From the NCBI GenBank assembly GCA_964531285.1, contig CAZHDI010000051.1:1-21757 (forward strand): 21,757 bases of DNA, in the 5' to 3' direction. Each line of letters begins with the position of its first letter. The stretch's first letter is position 1. Shown here in pieces: positions 1-5,969 of the stretch. The stretch comes from CAZHDI01 sp964531285 (lineage in GTDB: Bacteria; Pseudomonadota; Alphaproteobacteria; JAJFIK01). The notes beneath the pieces were generated by a model. It made no database searches. It had not been told where the DNA came from and worked only from the letters and a program-made list of their open reading frames with translations. Made by a program: the position numbers and the translations under genes.

Positions 1-372
1 CTCGATCACCGGGAGCCTTACGGCCAGCCGCTCGCCGCGCGCTATGCGCCGCGCCATACCGTGACGCCGGTTCCCAACGGCGTTCTGGCGCAGATCATCG
101 GCCCGGCTCCGATTGAAGTGAATTCGCTGCACAGTCAGGGGATCGACCGCCTCGCCCCCGGGCTCAAGGCCGAGGCCCATGCCCCTGACGGGCTCATCGA
201 AGCGGTCAGCAAGCCGGGCGCGGCCGGATTTGTGCTGGGCGTACAATGGCATCCCGATTGGGAGCCATTGACGACTCCCCATTATGCTGCGCTTTTCGAG
301 GCCTTCGGTGCCGCCGCACGGGCCCGCGCCGCCCTGCCGCCCGCCATGAGGGCCGCACAGCCCAAGGATTGA
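1..372 (+). CDS. PuuD-like gamma-glutamyl-gamma-aminobutyrate hydrolase (class I glutamine amidotransferase), 3' part
   Basis: The reading frame is open from the left edge and ends at TGA 370-372, so only the last 123 residues are present. The visible part fits the C-terminal half of peptidase C26 / class I glutamine amidotransferases: a V-N-S-L-H-S segment (residues 40-45 of the fragment) followed by GVQWHPDWEP, which carries the His and Glu (H84, E88) of the Cys-His-Glu triad. The nucleophile Cys lies outside the window. In this family PuuD-type enzymes hydrolyse gamma-glutamyl-GABA in the cytoplasm during putrescine breakdown. Only 3 bases separate it from the next gene, a PuuA-like ligase, which supports an operon and the polyamine assignment. 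A generic glutamine amidotransferase with another gamma-glutamyl substrate remains possible. Confidence 0.85.
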   Translation, partial: LDHREPYGQPLAARYAPRHTVTPVPNGVLAQIIGPAPIEVNSLHSQGIDRLAPGLKAEAHAPDGLIEAVSKPGAAGFVLGVQWHPDWEPLTTPHYAALFEAFGAAARARAALPPAMRAAQPKD

Positions 373-375
373 ACC

Positions 376-1833
376 ATGACCGCGCCCAAGACGGCGTCCA
401 AGCGGGCCAAGGCCACGGCCGCCAAAACGGTCCCGAAAGTCAAACCCCTGCCCAAGCCGGCGCCGCGTTCCAAGCGCGCCAAAGCGTCCAAGGAAGACTT
501 CGCCCGCTGGCTGCGCGACCGCCGAGTCGATGAGATCGAATGCATGGTGGCCGACATCGCCGGCATCCCGCGCGGCAAGATCATCCCGACCCAGAAATTT
601 CTCGACACCGCCAATGCCCGGGCACTGCGCCTGCCGGAATCGGTGTTCGGCCAGCTCGTCACGGGCGATGTGTCCGACAGCAAGGTCATTCTCGACACCG
701 AGCCCGACATTTTCCTCGAACCCGACCCGACGACCCTGCGCCTCGTGCCCTGGTATGACGACCCGACGGCCCAGGTGATCTGCAACGCCATGTATAATAA
801 CGGCAAGCCGGTCGATATCGCGCCGCGCCATGTGCTGCGCCGGATCATGGATCTGTATGCCGCGCGCGGGTGGACCCCGGTCGTCGCGCCGGAACTCGAA
901 TTTTATCTGGCTCAGAAAAACCCGGACCCGGACTATCCGCTCCAGCCGCCGATTGGCCGCTCGGGCCGGCCCGAAGCCGGCCGCCAGTCCTACGGCATCG
1001 ACGCGGTCAATGAATTCGATCCGCTGTTCGAGGACATGTACGATTATTGCGATGCCCAGGGGCTCGATCTCGACACGCTGACCCATGAGTCCGGCGTGGC
1101 CCAGGTGGAAATCAATTTCCACCACGGCGATCCGCTGTCTCTGGCCGATCAGGTGTTCCTGTTCAAGCGGACCGTGCGCCAGACCGCGCTCAAGCATGGG
1201 GTCTATGCCACCTTCATGGCCAAGCCCTATGAGCATGAGCCGGGCAGCGCCATGCACATCCACCAGAATGTGCTCGACGCCAAAACCGGCGCCAATCTGT
1301 TCGCCGGTGGCGAGTCGGGCGACACGGACCTGTTCCTTGCCCATATCGCCGGCCTGCAAACTTATCTGCCGGGCGCCATGCCGCTCATCGCACCTTACGT
1401 GAACTCCTACCGCCGCGTGCTCAAGCACTTTTCGGCACCGATCAACACCCATTGGGGCCATGAAAACCGCACCGTCGGACTGCGGGTGCCGGAATCGCCC
1501 GCCCGTCAGCGCCGGGTCGAAAACCGGGTGCCGGGCGCCGACGCCAACCCCTATCTCGCCATCGCCGCTTCCCTGGCCTGCGGCTATCTGGGCATGGTCA
1601 AGGGCCTCGCTCCGACCGTGCCGTTGAGCGGCAATGCCTATGACACGGACTCCTATGCCCTGCCCCGTCATCTCCTCCATGCGCTCGACCTGCTTCGTCA
1701 GGCAACGGAGGTTCAGGAGATCCTCGGCGAACGGCTGGTGAACCTGTTTCTCGATGTCAAACATGAAGAGCATGATGCTTACCTCCAGGTCATCTCTCCC
1801 TGGGAGCGCGAGCACCTGCTGCTCAATGTGTAG
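376..1833 (+). CDS. Glutamine synthetase family protein, PuuA-like (gamma-glutamylputrescine synthetase)
   Basis: The 485-residue protein has the glutamine synthetase fold signatures: PELEFY (172-177, metal-binding glutamates), GVAQVEINFHHGDPL (240-254), the ATP/glutamate segment KPYEHEPGSAMHIHQN (283-298), and RVPESPARQRRVENRVPGAD (370-389). Family enzymes ligate glutamate to ammonia or an amine using ATP; PuuA-type members glutamylate putrescine. The upstream PuuD-like hydrolase, 3 bases away, favours an amine-catabolism role over nitrogen assimilation, and I see no canonical GlnA adenylylation loop (the region reads AYDTDSYALP). The first ~40 residues are a basic Lys/Ala/Pro-rich extension not typical of the family. 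The ATG at 376 follows the previous stop closely; an internal start could shorten it. The exact substrate is an inference. Confidence 0.9.
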   Translation: MTAPKTASKRAKATAAKTVPKVKPLPKPAPRSKRAKASKEDFARWLRDRRVDEIECMVADIAGIPRGKIIPTQKFLDTANARALRLPESVFGQLVTGDVSDSKVILDTEPDIFLEPDPTTLRLVPWYDDPTAQVICNAMYNNGKPVDIAPRHVLRRIMDLYAARGWTPVVAPELEFYLAQKNPDPDYPLQPPIGRSGRPEAGRQSYGIDAVNEFDPLFEDMYDYCDAQGLDLDTLTHESGVAQVEINFHHGDPLSLADQVFLFKRTVRQTALKHGVYATFMAKPYEHEPGSAMHIHQNVLDAKTGANLFAGGESGDTDLFLAHIAGLQTYLPGAMPLIAPYVNSYRRVLKHFSAPINTHWGHENRTVGLRVPESPARQRRVENRVPGADANPYLAIAASLACGYLGMVKGLAPTVPLSGNAYDTDSYALPRHLLHALDLLRQATEVQEILGERLVNLFLDVKHEEHDAYLQVISPWEREHLLLNV

Positions 1834-1933
1834 CAACCCCTAGCGTTTGACTGCATTCCGGCCGCATTGCATAGCCGTCACTATTGATCCGTACACCCAT
1901 CGGCCCCGTTTCTGTCCCGGGGAGCGAGTCTGA

Positions 1934-1949
1934 CGTGATTGTCATCACG
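1934..1949. promoter_or_regulatory. CRP/FNR-family-like palindrome (GTGA-N6-TCAC)
   Basis: CGTGAT-TGTC-ATCACG is a perfect 6-bp inverted repeat. It contains GTGA and TCAC separated by 6 bases, the core half-site arrangement recognised by CRP/FNR-family regulators. It lies 100 bp beyond the ligase stop and about 130 bp before a possible small membrane ORF. It could equally be a short RNA hairpin. No convincing promoter was placed next to it. Confidence 0.25.
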
Positions 1950-1972
1950 CGGCCTCTTCCTGACCGGCGTTT

Positions 1973-2021
1973 GCCACACCCATGCCCCAGTAGACGGCTA
2001 CCGTCCTCATCATGGTGTGGC
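1973..2021. repeat. Nested inverted repeat downstream of the PuuA-like gene
   Basis: GCCACACC (1973-1980) pairs perfectly with GGTGTGGC (2014-2021), and CATG follows or precedes these arms on the inside. Inside lies a second perfect hairpin, GACGG-CTA-CCGTC (1993-2005). There is no T-tract, so it does not look like a classical intrinsic terminator, but it could stabilise the 3' end of the operon transcript or form a structured RNA. Confidence 0.35.
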
Positions 2022-2081
2022 GTGCCGCTCTGGCCATCCGGGTCCGGGCGAAAGACAACAACCGGACCGGACCAGACTGTC

Positions 2082-2234
2082 ATGATCGTGGCCAGCAACA
2101 GATCCCGCCCCGTTCCCCATCCGCGATCCCGGGCCGTGCCCGCGGCCGACGGCCTCCAGGGTCTCGGCATTGCCCTTCTGGCGCTTGGGCTGATCGGGAC
2201 CGTCAGCCTGCTGATCTGGGCACCGGTGGCTTAA
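2082..2234 (+). CDS. Possible 50-residue single-helix membrane peptide
   Basis: ATG 2082 to the stop at 2232-2234 encodes 50 residues: a basic N-terminal half rich in Arg/Pro and Ser, then one continuous hydrophobic helix starting GLGIALLALGLIG and ending LLIWAPVA. The arrangement (positive N-terminus, hydrophobic C-terminus) is that of a small inner-membrane protein. No clear Shine-Dalgarno sequence precedes the ATG. Hydrophobic runs can arise by chance from GC-rich DNA (CTG/GCC/GGC codons), so this is weakly supported; no family is recognised. Confidence 0.25.
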   Translation: MIVASNRSRPVPHPRSRAVPAADGLQGLGIALLALGLIGTVSLLIWAPVA

Positions 2235-2386
2235 GGCGTATTCCCGCGCACCGGTCCGGTTTGTGACGGATGAGACAGCAAATCCGCCCGCGCCTTTTGC
2301 GGTGCGCTCCGGCCCCGGTCCCCCAAATAGGAAACAAGCGCGGTTCAGACGGCGCGCGATGATGATCAAGACGAGGCACGACGGCA

Positions 2387-2485
2387 ATGAGACGGTCTTC
2401 CAACGGCATGGTGACGGCGGGACTTGCAGCAGCGCTGGTGTCGGCCCTGTCTTTTCTGATCGCGCTGGTGCAGTTCAGCAGCTGA
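2387..2485 (+). CDS. Possible 32-residue single-helix membrane peptide
   Basis: ATG 2387 to TGA 2483-2485 encodes 32 residues starting MRRSSNGM, followed by a hydrophobic stretch of about 20 residues (VTAGLAAALVSALSFLIALV) and a short polar tail QFSS. A GAGG at 2373-2376 sits 10 bases upstream and could serve as ribosome-binding site. The size and topology fit a small bacterial membrane peptide or a type-I-toxin-like peptide, but no family is recognised and no antisense RNA was identified. It is the second such frame in the same gene-free region. Confidence 0.3.
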   Translation: MRRSSNGMVTAGLAAALVSALSFLIALVQFSS

Positions 2486-2701
2486 CCCCCCTCATCAGCC
2501 CGGCGCGGCGCAGCACGCATGACGCGAGTGCATGACCCCTCGAAAAACACGCCGCGTTAAAGTTCCGTCGTGATGCATCCAAGCCACAATCCGGCCGTGC
2601 TCATTCGGGGAGCAGTCCGCGCGCGAACCGAGCCGCATGAGCCGGCAGACCGTGCCCTCGAAAAATCGGCATCACAAAACCTTAACAATGCGGGTTAGCC
2701 A

Positions 2702-2730
2702 TTGAACCGCCCCTTTTGAGATCCTAAATC
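2702..2730 (+). promoter_or_regulatory. Sigma-70-like promoter of the candidate small RNA
   Basis: TTGAAC (2702-2707) and TAAATC (2725-2730) are separated by 17 bases, the optimal sigma-70 spacing. The -35 is good and the -10 is weak. The predicted start near 2737 falls immediately before the first stem of the structured RNA, which is the main reason for the call. Confidence 0.4.
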
Positions 2731-2736
2731 TCAATC

Positions 2737-2874
2737 GTGGGCGGGAGAAATTGGCGGTTGGACTTGCCCCCCTCACCAATCGCCACCCCGCCGCAAGCGC
2801 CGGATGATCCCCTCCCGGCGCGCGCTGCGAAGCGCAACTCGGCGCCCGGCCTGCTCTGCAGCCGGGCGCCTTTT
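2737..2874 (+). ncRNA. Candidate structured small RNA with anti-SD-like loops
   Basis: Four successive hairpins can be drawn from the sequence. Hairpin 1 has an outer stem GGCGGG/CCCGCC (2740-2745 with 2787-2792) and an inner 10-bp stem with one G-U pair (2752-2761 with 2776-2785), closed by a 14-base loop ACTTGCCCCCCTCA. Hairpin 2 is GCGCCGG/CCGGCGC (2797-2803 with 2815-2821) with loop ATGATCCCCTC. Hairpin 3 is GCGCT/AGCGC (2822-2826 with 2831-2835) with a GCGA (GNRA) tetraloop. Hairpin 4 is the terminator. Both large loops expose CCCCTC, complementary to purine-rich ribosome-binding sites. A promoter-like sequence lies just upstream. It is not 4.5S, tmRNA or RNase P RNA by their known motifs. 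The design recalls the alphaproteobacterial anti-SD sRNAs (alpha-r14/'cuckoo', CCUCCUCCC loops), but the motif differs, so identity is open. Confidence 0.6.
2841..2874 (+). terminator. Strong intrinsic terminator of the small RNA
   Basis: GGCGCCCGGC (2841-2850) and GCCGGGCGCC (2861-2870) form a perfect 10-bp GC stem with a 10-base loop, followed directly by TTTT (2871-2874). It is one of the few hairpins in the window with a T-tract. No coding gene ends just upstream, which is why a non-coding transcript is inferred. Confidence 0.8.
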
Positions 2875-3039
2875 CACATCACCCGCTCGATAAAAGCGTG
2901 ACTTGTTCGATACAGGTCAAGCGCTAACCGACCATCAGGCATCTCGCTGTTTGCGTGTGTCCGGCACCGGTCCCGGGCTGTCCGGGCGGCACCGTCAAAG
3001 CAGGTGACAGCCCGGGCGCATTGGCGTAATGCGAGGTTC

Positions 3040-3669
3040 ATGACCCGCAAAGATTTCGACGACTTCGACGATGCCGATGAGGGACCGGACGCGGAAACCG
3101 TGGCCGACATTCTCGAGGCCCATCCGGGCCTCGGGCTGATCCGCCCGTTCATCGCGGCGGCGCGCAACGCCCCCTGGTTCACCGCGCTCGGCGAACCGCC
3201 GCGCCGGACCATCCGGACGCTGGCCCAACGTTACATGGACGGCCTGGGCTTTCCCGACATCACGCTCACCCCGCTGGCGACCTGGGAAGACGCCGCCGAC
3301 GCGGCCGTCAGTCTCGATTGGGACACCGCCGCCTGGGAAGCCGAAGAGGGTCTGCGCGCGGCGCTGACAACCGAGGTTCTCGACCAGATCGGCGAGGATG
3401 CCTTCGAGATCGCCATGACCCATCTGGCCGCCGAGGTCACCCCGCCGATCCGCCTTGCCGCCGGCACCAATGCGGGGCTGTGGAACATGCGTGATATCGC
3501 CGCCATCAACGCGGCTGTCGGCAGCGCGGTGCAGACCTGCCATCTGGCGGCTCTGACCCTCATCGCCGGAGAAGCGGACGAGGACCATCCCTTCATGGCC
3601 AAGCTGGCCTTGTATGAGGCGGGACGCTGGCCCGTGGGCATCACCGGTGCGAGCTTCAATCTGTTCTGA
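3040..3669 (+). CDS. Hypothetical acidic protein
   Basis: I do not recognise this 209-residue protein. ATG 3040 is preferred because GCGAGG lies just before it, although the frame is open to a GTG at 3004. The N-terminus is strikingly acidic (DDFDDFDDADEGPDAE-like composition over residues 5-19), followed by mostly helical, Ala-rich sequence with no signal peptide or membrane segment, so it is probably cytoplasmic. Tryptophans at 46, 82, 94, 99, 148 and 197 and an ending GASFNLF suggest a folded domain. It ends 29 bases before exonuclease III on the same strand, so the two may be co-transcribed. The coding call rests on the frame length, codon composition and spacing. Confidence 0.75.
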   Translation: MTRKDFDDFDDADEGPDAETVADILEAHPGLGLIRPFIAAARNAPWFTALGEPPRRTIRTLAQRYMDGLGFPDITLTPLATWEDAADAAVSLDWDTAAWEAEEGLRAALTTEVLDQIGEDAFEIAMTHLAAEVTPPIRLAAGTNAGLWNMRDIAAINAAVGSAVQTCHLAALTLIAGEADEDHPFMAKLALYEAGRWPVGITGASFNLF

Positions 3670-3698
3670 GAGACTTCTGCCCGAGCGAGAGGACGGTC

Positions 3699-4502
3699 AT
3701 GGCGCGGCTGACGATTGCCACCTGGAACATCAACTCGGTGCGCCTGCGCATCGGCCTCGTGGAACGGTTTCTGGAACAGGAAGGGCCCGATGTCCTGTGC
3801 CTCCAGGAAACCAAGGTCCCGGACGAAAAATTCCCCTTCAAGGCGTTTCGCGACCTCGGCTATGAGCACATCGTGCTCCATGGCCAGAAGGGCTATCACG
3901 GCGTGGCCACCGTCTCGCGCGTGCCCTTCGAGACCTCCGAGCGCATGGATTTTTGCAACAAGGGCGACGCGCGCCATGTCTGTGCGACCCTGCCGGGCAA
4001 GATCAAGCTCCACAATTTCTACATTCCCTCCGGCGGCGACGAGCCCGACCGCGAGCGGAACGAGAAATTTGACCACAAACTCAGCTTCTTAACCGAAATG
4101 AAGGAGCGCTTTGGCGCAATGAGGGGCAAGAAGGCCAGCCGTCTGGTGATGGTCGGCGATTTCAATGTCGCGCCCCTGGAACACGATGTCTGGAGCCACA
4201 AACAGATGCTCAACGTGGTCAGCCATACGCCCATAGAGGTCGATCATCTCACGGGGGTTCAGGACTGCCACGGCTTTGTGGACCTGACCCGGCGCGACAT
4301 ACCGGAACCGGAGAAGGTCTACACCTGGTGGAGCTACCGGGCGCGCGATTGGGCCGCGTCGAACCGGGGGCGCCGCCTGGATCACATCTGGGTGAGCCCG
4401 GCGCTCAACGATCATGCGGGGAATGTCCGCATTCTGAAAGACGCGCGCGGCTGGGAGCGCCCGTCGGATCATGTGCCCGTCATGGCGGAAATCGAGATTT
4501 GA
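3699..4502 (+). CDS. xthA: Exodeoxyribonuclease III
   Basis: The 267-residue protein is a full-length member of the ExoIII/APE (exonuclease-endonuclease-phosphatase) family. In order: TWNINS (8-13), LQETK with the metal-binding Glu37, NFYIPSGG (106-113, catalytic Tyr108), GDFNVAP with Asp154/Asn156 (153-159), TWWSYR (209-214), GRRLDHIW (224-231, Asp228) and SDHVPV with His258 (256-261). These are the residues needed for AP-site cleavage and 3'-5' exonuclease activity on duplex DNA in base excision repair. The ATG at 3699 is preceded by a good purine-rich site (GAGAGGA). Nothing unusual is seen apart from YIPSGG where YIPNG is more usual. The gene ends 8 bases before an assembly gap. Confidence 0.95.
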   Translation: MARLTIATWNINSVRLRIGLVERFLEQEGPDVLCLQETKVPDEKFPFKAFRDLGYEHIVLHGQKGYHGVATVSRVPFETSERMDFCNKGDARHVCATLPGKIKLHNFYIPSGGDEPDRERNEKFDHKLSFLTEMKERFGAMRGKKASRLVMVGDFNVAPLEHDVWSHKQMLNVVSHTPIEVDHLTGVQDCHGFVDLTRRDIPEPEKVYTWWSYRARDWAASNRGRRLDHIWVSPALNDHAGNVRILKDARGWERPSDHVPVMAEIEI

Positions 4503-4509
4503 CAGCCGC

Positions 4510-4609
4510 NNNNNNNNNNNNNNNNNNNNNNNNNNNNNNNNNNNNNNNNNNNNNNNNNNNNNNNNNNNNNNNNNNNNNNNNNNNNNNNNNNNNNNNNNNN
4601 NNNNNNNNN
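4510..4609. other. Assembly gap (100 N)
   Basis: Exactly 100 N, the conventional placeholder for a scaffold join of unknown length. It begins 8 bases after the xthA stop and ends 49 bases before the DUF2147 start, so any promoter or gene between them may be missing. Confidence 0.95.
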
Positions 4610-4658
4610 CAATGCGCGCCAGGACAGACCGTCACGGATCGATCGGGGAGTTTTGAGT

Positions 4659-5330
4659 ATGACCGACCGCCTGCCTTTGGCGCTCAAGGCCCTCGGCCGT
4701 GCTGTATGTCTGACCGCCGGATTGGCCCTCGCCGGCCCGGCGCTGGCCAGCGGTTCTGACGATCCGGCACAGCCCGAAGGCCCCACCGGTCTGTGGCTCA
4801 CTCAGGGCGGGTCGGCCAGGATCGATATCGCGCCGTGCGCGGAGGCGCCGGACACCTTGTGCGGCACGGTCATGTGGCTGCGCGAGCCCTTCGACGCCGA
4901 CGGCAATCCGTTGACGGATGGCTATAACCCGGACCCGGACTTGCGCGACCGGCCCATTCTCGGCATTCGGATCCTGACCGGCTTTGAACACAAAAAGCGC
5001 CATAAGTGGGTTGACGGCACGATCTACGATCCGAATAGCGGCAAGGCCTATGACTCCAAACTGGAGTTGGAAAAAGACGGCACCCTGAGCGTATCGGGCT
5101 GCATCCTGTTCCTGTGTCAGGATCAGACCTGGATCCGCGCCGAACCGGAGCCCGCGCTCAGCGCTGACCCATCCCTATTCGACGGCGCGGTCGATGGCGC
5201 GCCGGAAGGCCGGCCGGCCCGTGTTGCGGTCGAGATAGGCCTGGAGGGCGGGATACCCCTCGATCAATCCCAGACGGTTGGCCATGGACACGACATAGGT
5301 CAGGCCGAAATCGGCACCACTGATCTGTGA
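4659..5330 (+). CDS. Exported DUF2147 domain protein with an overlapping C-terminal tail
   Basis: ATG 4659 gives 223 residues. Residues 1-30 form a Sec signal peptide (hydrophobic core around 15-28, cleavage after ALA-30), so it is periplasmic. Residues 44-161 match the DUF2147 pattern: GLWLTQGG, a Cys60...LCGTVMWL block, RPILGIRIL, DGTIYDPNSGKAYDSKL, and the closing GC...LCQDQTWIR. The family has no established biochemical role. The domain is complete at about residue 161, yet the frame stays open to 5330, so the last ~51 residues are antisense to the 3' end of the GST gene. That tail may not be part of the ancestral protein. GGGGAG (4645-4650) is a plausible ribosome-binding site. Confidence 0.8.
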   Translation: MTDRLPLALKALGRAVCLTAGLALAGPALASGSDDPAQPEGPTGLWLTQGGSARIDIAPCAEAPDTLCGTVMWLREPFDADGNPLTDGYNPDPDLRDRPILGIRILTGFEHKKRHKWVDGTIYDPNSGKAYDSKLELEKDGTLSVSGCILFLCQDQTWIRAEPEPALSADPSLFDGAVDGAPEGRPARVAVEIGLEGGIPLDQSQTVGHGHDIGQAEIGTTDL

Positions 5331-5789
5331 GCCGAGAATAAACGGCTGGCGGTCCAGCGCCTGGGCCATATAGCCCAAATGCAGGTCGACCTCGCCCTTG
5401 GCGAAACCGTCCAGCAGCGCCGGGGCCTCGCCGCCGCGCTTGAGCAGCATGGTCATCAGCAGCGGCGCGAACACCGACCCTTCCGGGTAATGCAGCCATT
5501 GCAGATAGCGCGCCCACGCCGCCTTGTCGGCGCGGTCCGGCGCCCATTGGCCCGGCTCGGTATAGGTCTCGATCAAATACGCTGTGATCGCGCCGGACTC
5601 GGAGAGTTTGATCGGGCCGTCCTCGATCACCGGCGACTTACCCAGCGGATGCGCCATCTTCAGATCGTCCTGGGCCCGGCCCATTTCGTTGCGCAGATAG
5701 ACTCTCAACTCGTAGTCGAGCCCCAGTTCCTCCAGCAGCCAGACCGTGAAGATCGACCGGCCGATACGCAGATGGTGCAGGATGATCAT
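5175..5789 (-). CDS. Glutathione S-transferase family protein
   Basis: The 204-residue protein has the bacterial GST layout: an N-terminal thioredoxin-like domain (1-80) starting IILHHLRIGRS and followed by WLLEELGLDYEL (17-28), PLGKSPVIED with the cis-proline (48-57), and ESGAITAYL (64-72) that binds the gamma-glutamyl part of glutathione. The helical C-terminal domain includes the FILGSQISGADFGL N-capping region (150-163). It is cytosolic, and the substrate is not predictable. The start ATG at 5789 has a strong GAGGAG site upstream. The last 156 bases overlap the convergent DUF2147 frame. Confidence 0.9.
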   Translation of the reverse strand: MIILHHLRIGRSIFTVWLLEELGLDYELRVYLRNEMGRAQDDLKMAHPLGKSPVIEDGPIKLSESGAITAYLIETYTEPGQWAPDRADKAAWARYLQWLHYPEGSVFAPLLMTMLLKRGGEAPALLDGFAKGEVDLHLGYMAQALDRQPFILGSQISGADFGLTYVVSMANRLGLIEGYPALQAYLDRNTGRPAFRRAIDRAVE

Positions 5790-5842
5790 GGCGCGCTCCT
5801 CAAATGACGGGCTGCAAAGCTAGCGCGTCCCTCGCCGGCGCA

Positions 5843-5876
5843 AAAGCACGAAAGCCGGCCCGATTGCAGGCCGGCC
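5843..5876 (-). terminator. Hairpin terminator downstream of the RTX gene
   Basis: On the minus strand GCCGGCC (5875-5869) and GGCCGGC (5860-5854) form a perfect 7-bp stem with an 8-base loop, followed by TTTCGTGCTTTT. The T-tract is interrupted. It lies about 95 bp after the RTX stop and before the GST start, so it may separate the two leftward genes. Confidence 0.45.
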
Positions 5877-5913
5877 TCCGGGCCCGTCATGTCCGCGAGA
5901 GCCGCACGCCCCG

Positions 5914-5957
5914 CCCTGGATGCCGGATCTGCGCGATGCTTGTCCGGCATGACAGGG
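5914..5957. repeat. REP-like palindrome (ATGCCGGA type)
   Basis: CCCTG, then ATGCCGGA (5920-5927), pairs with TCCGGCAT (5943-5950) and CAGGG (5953-5957) to form a long imperfect hairpin. The same core, CCCTGGATGCCGGATC...GTCCGGCATGAC, recurs at 16316-16368 in the repeat array after ribA, so it is a dispersed repeat rather than a gene-specific site. It lies just after the RTX stop. Confidence 0.65.
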
Positions 5958-5969
5958 TGGGAGTCGCGA

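Larger units (their letters stand above)
1834..3039. other. 1.2-kb region without a conventional gene
   Basis: Between the ligase stop and the next supported start there is no long coding frame with protein-like composition. What it holds is listed separately: two small hairpins and a CRP-like palindrome (1934-2021), two very short frames that each encode one hydrophobic helix (2082-2234, 2387-2485), and a candidate small RNA with promoter and terminator (2702-2874). Frames of 80-125 codons here on both strands are rich in Arg, Pro and Ser and look like noise in GC-rich DNA. No tRNA-like cloverleaf was recognised. Confidence 0.6.

Noticed and set aside
2263..2535. 90-codon frame starting near 2263
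   Set aside because: Composition is Arg/Pro/Gly/Thr-rich with no fold-like pattern, and it overlaps a better small hydrophobic frame; likely noise.
2737..2874. 6S RNA, 4.5S RNA or tmRNA identity for the structured RNA
   Set aside because: The RNA folds as four separate hairpins, not one long bulged hairpin (6S). It lacks the GGAAG/AGCAG SRP motif and any tRNA-like ends.
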